This document shows positions 61,584-64,000 of a DNA stretch of 64,000 nucleotides, in pieces. The position numbers were made by a program, and so were the translations under genes. The stretch's first letter is position 1; each line of letters begins with the position of its first letter. The DNA is taken from positions 3,906,001 through 3,970,000 of the forward strand of contig CBDCXQ010000001.1 of the NCBI GenBank assembly GCA_965223835.1. The letters are read 5' to 3'. Origin of the DNA: CAVYXZ01 sp965223835. GTDB taxonomy: Bacteria > Chloroflexota > Anaerolineae > Aggregatilineales > Phototrophicaceae. The notes below the pieces were generated by a model. That model ran no database searches. It was given only the letters and a program-made list of their open reading frames with translations, and was not told the DNA's origin.

Positions 61584-64000
61584 ATGACCCACATATTTGT
61601 TAGCCACAGTTCCAAAGACGACGATCAAGTTACGCTAATCCATGATGCGCTGGAAGCCGCGACCGGGCGCGAGGTCTGGGTAGACCATCAGGATATTGCG
61701 CCGGGTGCTGACTGGCAGATCGCAATTGATGATAGCCTGGCCGTTTGCGAGAGCCTGCTGCTGGTCCTCTCGCGGCATTCAGCAGCGAGTCGTGAAGTCA
61801 CAGCGGAATGGCGCGACGCCCTGCTGCGCAAAAAGCCGGTCTATATTGCCATTATTGATGACCTGCCCATTGAGGCGATGTCCTCGCGCTTGCGGCTGAT
61901 CCAGAGCGTGAACCTGCACGCTGATTGGGATAAGGGGCTGGCCGCCGTGATCGCCACGATTAAGGGGGAGCGCCTGTCAGACGATGCGCCGGTAACGCCG
62001 CCTCGACCAATTACTGGCACGATTGACGCCCGGCTGACGACGATCCCCATCAGTGGGCGGGATGCCGACCTCGCCCAGATTAAGGCGCACCTCAACACGG
62101 GCCGTCCGACGTTGATTCTGGGCGTAGGCGGGCTGGGCAAGTCACGGTTAGCAGCCGAATTGGTCGTGAATTATCCCGGCGTCGATGGCGCGGTCTGGCA
62201 CCGGTGTTCGGATATTTCGCGGGCCGACGAAGTGGTTGTATTGCTCCGGCAGCATTTCAACCTGGACCCGGCGACCGAGCGTAACGTTGTCCTCAATCAA
62301 TTCCGGTCCCATAAGCGCCTGATTATCATCGACAATGCCGAATCGATCCCGGCCAATGACGACCGCCGCCACAATTATGCCCGGCTCATCAACGAACTGG
62401 CACAGTATGGGGCCAACGTGCTCCTGACCAGCCGCGTCAAATGGGACGAGATTGAGCCACCGCGTTACCTCTACCAACCGCAACAACTGGAACCCGCCGC
62501 CGCGCAACAGGTCGTGCTGGATATGGCGCAGACGTTCAATGCGCCGGACGCGATTCAAGCGGTTGCCGCCGACTTTGCCGAGGCCGCCCGTTATCATTCC
62601 GGCCTGATCGACTGGGGGGTGCGCCAGACGGAGGACCGGCTGCTGGACCGCGTGCTGGCGGACCTGCGCGAGTTAAAAAGCGCCGATGCCCAGGATGCGT
62701 TGGACGAGATGATTCACAAGACCCTGCGCCAGATGGTCGCGGCAGCGGGCGACGCACCGGAAAATCTGCTGCGCCGGTTAGCCGTCTGTCGAGGGGGATT
62801 CAGCTTTGCGGCGGCGGAAGCGATTGGCGGCATGGCGGACGACGAAACGCTGGAAACGACGCTGAGAACCCTGCAAACCTGGCAGTTCATCCGCTTCGAC
62901 AACCCGCGCTACACGATCGACCCGCTGGTGGAGGCCGTCCTACAACCCGACGCCAGCACTCACCGCCCCCATTATGATTATTATGAAGCGTTAGCCTGGG
63001 AACATCACAGAAAACAGGATTACCTCGGCCTGGACGTCGAGTCCGACAATCTGGAAGTGGCCTTTGAGTGGGCCTTCGCCAGCGGCGATTATGAGGCAGC
63101 GTATTGGCTTGCCAATCCAAGTTCACGTTTTCTGGCTAATCGCGGACGGTTTGAACAACGCAAAGATTGGCTGGAACGGGTGGCGACAGAAATACAGGAT
63201 CATAACGATAAGACACTCGTCGCTGCCGTGCAAAACAGTTTAGGGGTTTTGTATCGAAATCACCCACTTGGTAGTAGACATGAAAATCTGCGCCGCGCCA
63301 TTGCCGCTTACGAGGAGGCCTTGCGCTTTTACACCCCCCAGGCCGCACCCCAGGACTATGCCATGACCCAGAACAATCTGGGCAATGCCTACCGCGATCT
63401 GGCCGCCATCAACGACCGCGAGGCCAATCTGCGCCGCGCCATTGCCGCTTACGAGGAGGCCCTGCGCTTCCGCACCCCCCAGGCCGCGCCCCTGCAATAT
63501 GCTATGACTCAAATGAATCTTGGATCTGCCCACGCCGATTTGGCCTTCATTGAAGACCGCGAGGCCAATCTGCGACGGTCCCTTCAGGCATATAAAGAAG
63601 CCCTACGCTTTTATAACCCGCAAGCCGCCCCCCTGGACTATGCCAAAACACAATATGGAGTTGGTAGTACATACGCTGATCTGGCGAAGATCGAAGACCA
63701 AAGTGACAACTTGCAAAATGCGGTTGTGGCCTACCAAGAAGCCCTGAAGTTCCTTACTCCGCAAACTGACCCCCTGGAATATGCCACAACCCAGAACAAT
63801 CTGGGCAATGCCTACCGCGATCTGGCCGCCATCAACGACCGCGAGGCCAATCTGCGACGCGCCATTGTTGCTTACGACGAAGCTCTGCGCTTCCGCACCC
63901 CCCAGGCCGCACCCCTGGACTATGCCATGACCCAGAACAACCTGGGCAATGCCTACCGCGATCTGGCCGCCAGTGCAGACCGCGAGGCTAATCTGCGCCG
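61584..64000 (+). CDS. TIR-NB-ARC-TPR STAND protein, 3' end outside window
   Basis: At least 805 residues, open to the window end; no stop occurs from the ATG at 61584. MTHIFVSHSSKDDD begins a TIR domain (about 1-135) with WVDHQDIAPGADW and the conserved Glu75 in REVTAEW, the position of the catalytic Glu in NAD-cleaving TIRs. NB-ARC follows: P-loop LILGVGGLGKSRLAAELV near 173-190, Walker B LIIIDNAE and LLTSR. From about residue 567 come near-identical TPR repeats of 47 residues. This is the layout of plant-like NLRs and bacterial STAND defence proteins: TPRs sense, NB-ARC oligomerises, TIR kills by NAD+ loss. A signalling role cannot be excluded. Confidence 0.85.
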   Translation, partial: MTHIFVSHSSKDDDQVTLIHDALEAATGREVWVDHQDIAPGADWQIAIDDSLAVCESLLLVLSRHSAASREVTAEWRDALLRKKPVYIAIIDDLPIEAMSSRLRLIQSVNLHADWDKGLAAVIATIKGERLSDDAPVTPPRPITGTIDARLTTIPISGRDADLAQIKAHLNTGRPTLILGVGGLGKSRLAAELVVNYPGVDGAVWHRCSDISRADEVVVLLRQHFNLDPATERNVVLNQFRSHKRLIIIDNAESIPANDDRRHNYARLINELAQYGANVLLTSRVKWDEIEPPRYLYQPQQLEPAAAQQVVLDMAQTFNAPDAIQAVAADFAEAARYHSGLIDWGVRQTEDRLLDRVLADLRELKSADAQDALDEMIHKTLRQMVAAAGDAPENLLRRLAVCRGGFSFAAAEAIGGMADDETLETTLRTLQTWQFIRFDNPRYTIDPLVEAVLQPDASTHRPHYDYYEALAWEHHRKQDYLGLDVESDNLEVAFEWAFASGDYEAAYWLANPSSRFLANRGRFEQRKDWLERVATEIQDHNDKTLVAAVQNSLGVLYRNHPLGSRHENLRRAIAAYEEALRFYTPQAAPQDYAMTQNNLGNAYRDLAAINDREANLRRAIAAYEEALRFRTPQAAPLQYAMTQMNLGSAHADLAFIEDREANLRRSLQAYKEALRFYNPQAAPLDYAKTQYGVGSTYADLAKIEDQSDNLQNAVVAYQEALKFLTPQTDPLEYATTQNNLGNAYRDLAAINDREANLRRAIVAYDEALRFRTPQAAPLDYAMTQNNLGNAYRDLAASADREANLR
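63283..64000 (+). repeat. TPR-coding repeats with a 141-bp period
   Basis: Units start near 63283, 63424, 63565, 63706, 63847 and 63988, giving five full repeats and the start of a sixth. The consensus begins NLRRAIAAYEEALRF and ends NNLGNAYRDLAAINDR. Units 1, 2 and 5 are nearly identical in DNA; units 3 and 4 are diverged. The array continues past the window. Confidence 0.9.

Noticed and set aside
63283..64000. CRISPR-like or satellite repeat
   Set aside because: The 141-bp period is an exact multiple of three and encodes 47-residue TPR units in an open frame.

Overview
The window reads as a chromosomal segment of a moderately GC-rich bacterium, most likely a Chloroflexota member of the Anaerolineae type. 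That is an inference from gene content: giant SdrD-like/beta-propeller surface proteins, STAND regulators, DUF2029 and GT39 membrane glycosyltransferases, and a sulfatase/PhyH/DUF3604 locus fed by a Dpp-type importer. No rRNA, tRNA, CRISPR array or phage module was seen.

Layout. 1-4.0 kb: the end of an unrecognised gene, a small glycine-rich membrane protein bounded by long inverted repeats, a HerA-like ATPase, and two 123-residue helical proteins resembling orphan histidine-kinase dimerisation domains. 4.0-8.8 kb: two membrane glycosyltransferases, a Bcp peroxiredoxin, an OsmC-like protein and a Nudix hydrolase. 9.3-25.7 kb: a surface-protein island. A 753-residue secreted protein with an acidic linker is followed by a protein of about 4,660 residues, made of DUF11-like modules, 22 SdrD-B-like repeats and two tandem TolB/PD40-like propellers. 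A lone receiver-domain regulator and a methyltransferase follow.

27.2-44.7 kb: a probable locus for taking up and degrading a sulfated polysaccharide or conjugate. The leftward block runs 2-hydroxyacid dehydrogenase, DppB, DppC, solute-binding protein, DppD, DppF, DUF3604/PHP protein, two Cys-type sulfatases, a PD-(D/E)XK-like protein, an unknown protein and a PhyH dioxygenase. Diverging from it are an M24 peptidase and a heparinase II/III-type lyase whose genes overlap by 4 bp. Substrate would be imported by the ABC system, desulfated by the sulfatases, and cleaved by the lyase.

44.8-57.5 kb: a LysM/M23 peptidase; a STAND-LuxR regulator broken by a one-base frameshift; a haloperoxidase/PAP2 protein that is a full internal tandem duplication; an 844-bp IS5-family insertion sequence; a VOC protein; two overlapping tandem GNAT acetyltransferases running into two tandem acetamidase/formamidase paralogues; a HEAT/zinc-ribbon/DUF3592 membrane protein; and HdeD and Hsp20 stress proteins. 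57.7-64 kb: a DUF368 polyprenyl-phosphate transporter, a GT39-like enzyme, an unknown protein, and the start of a TIR-NB-ARC-TPR protein that runs off the window and is the best immune-system candidate here.
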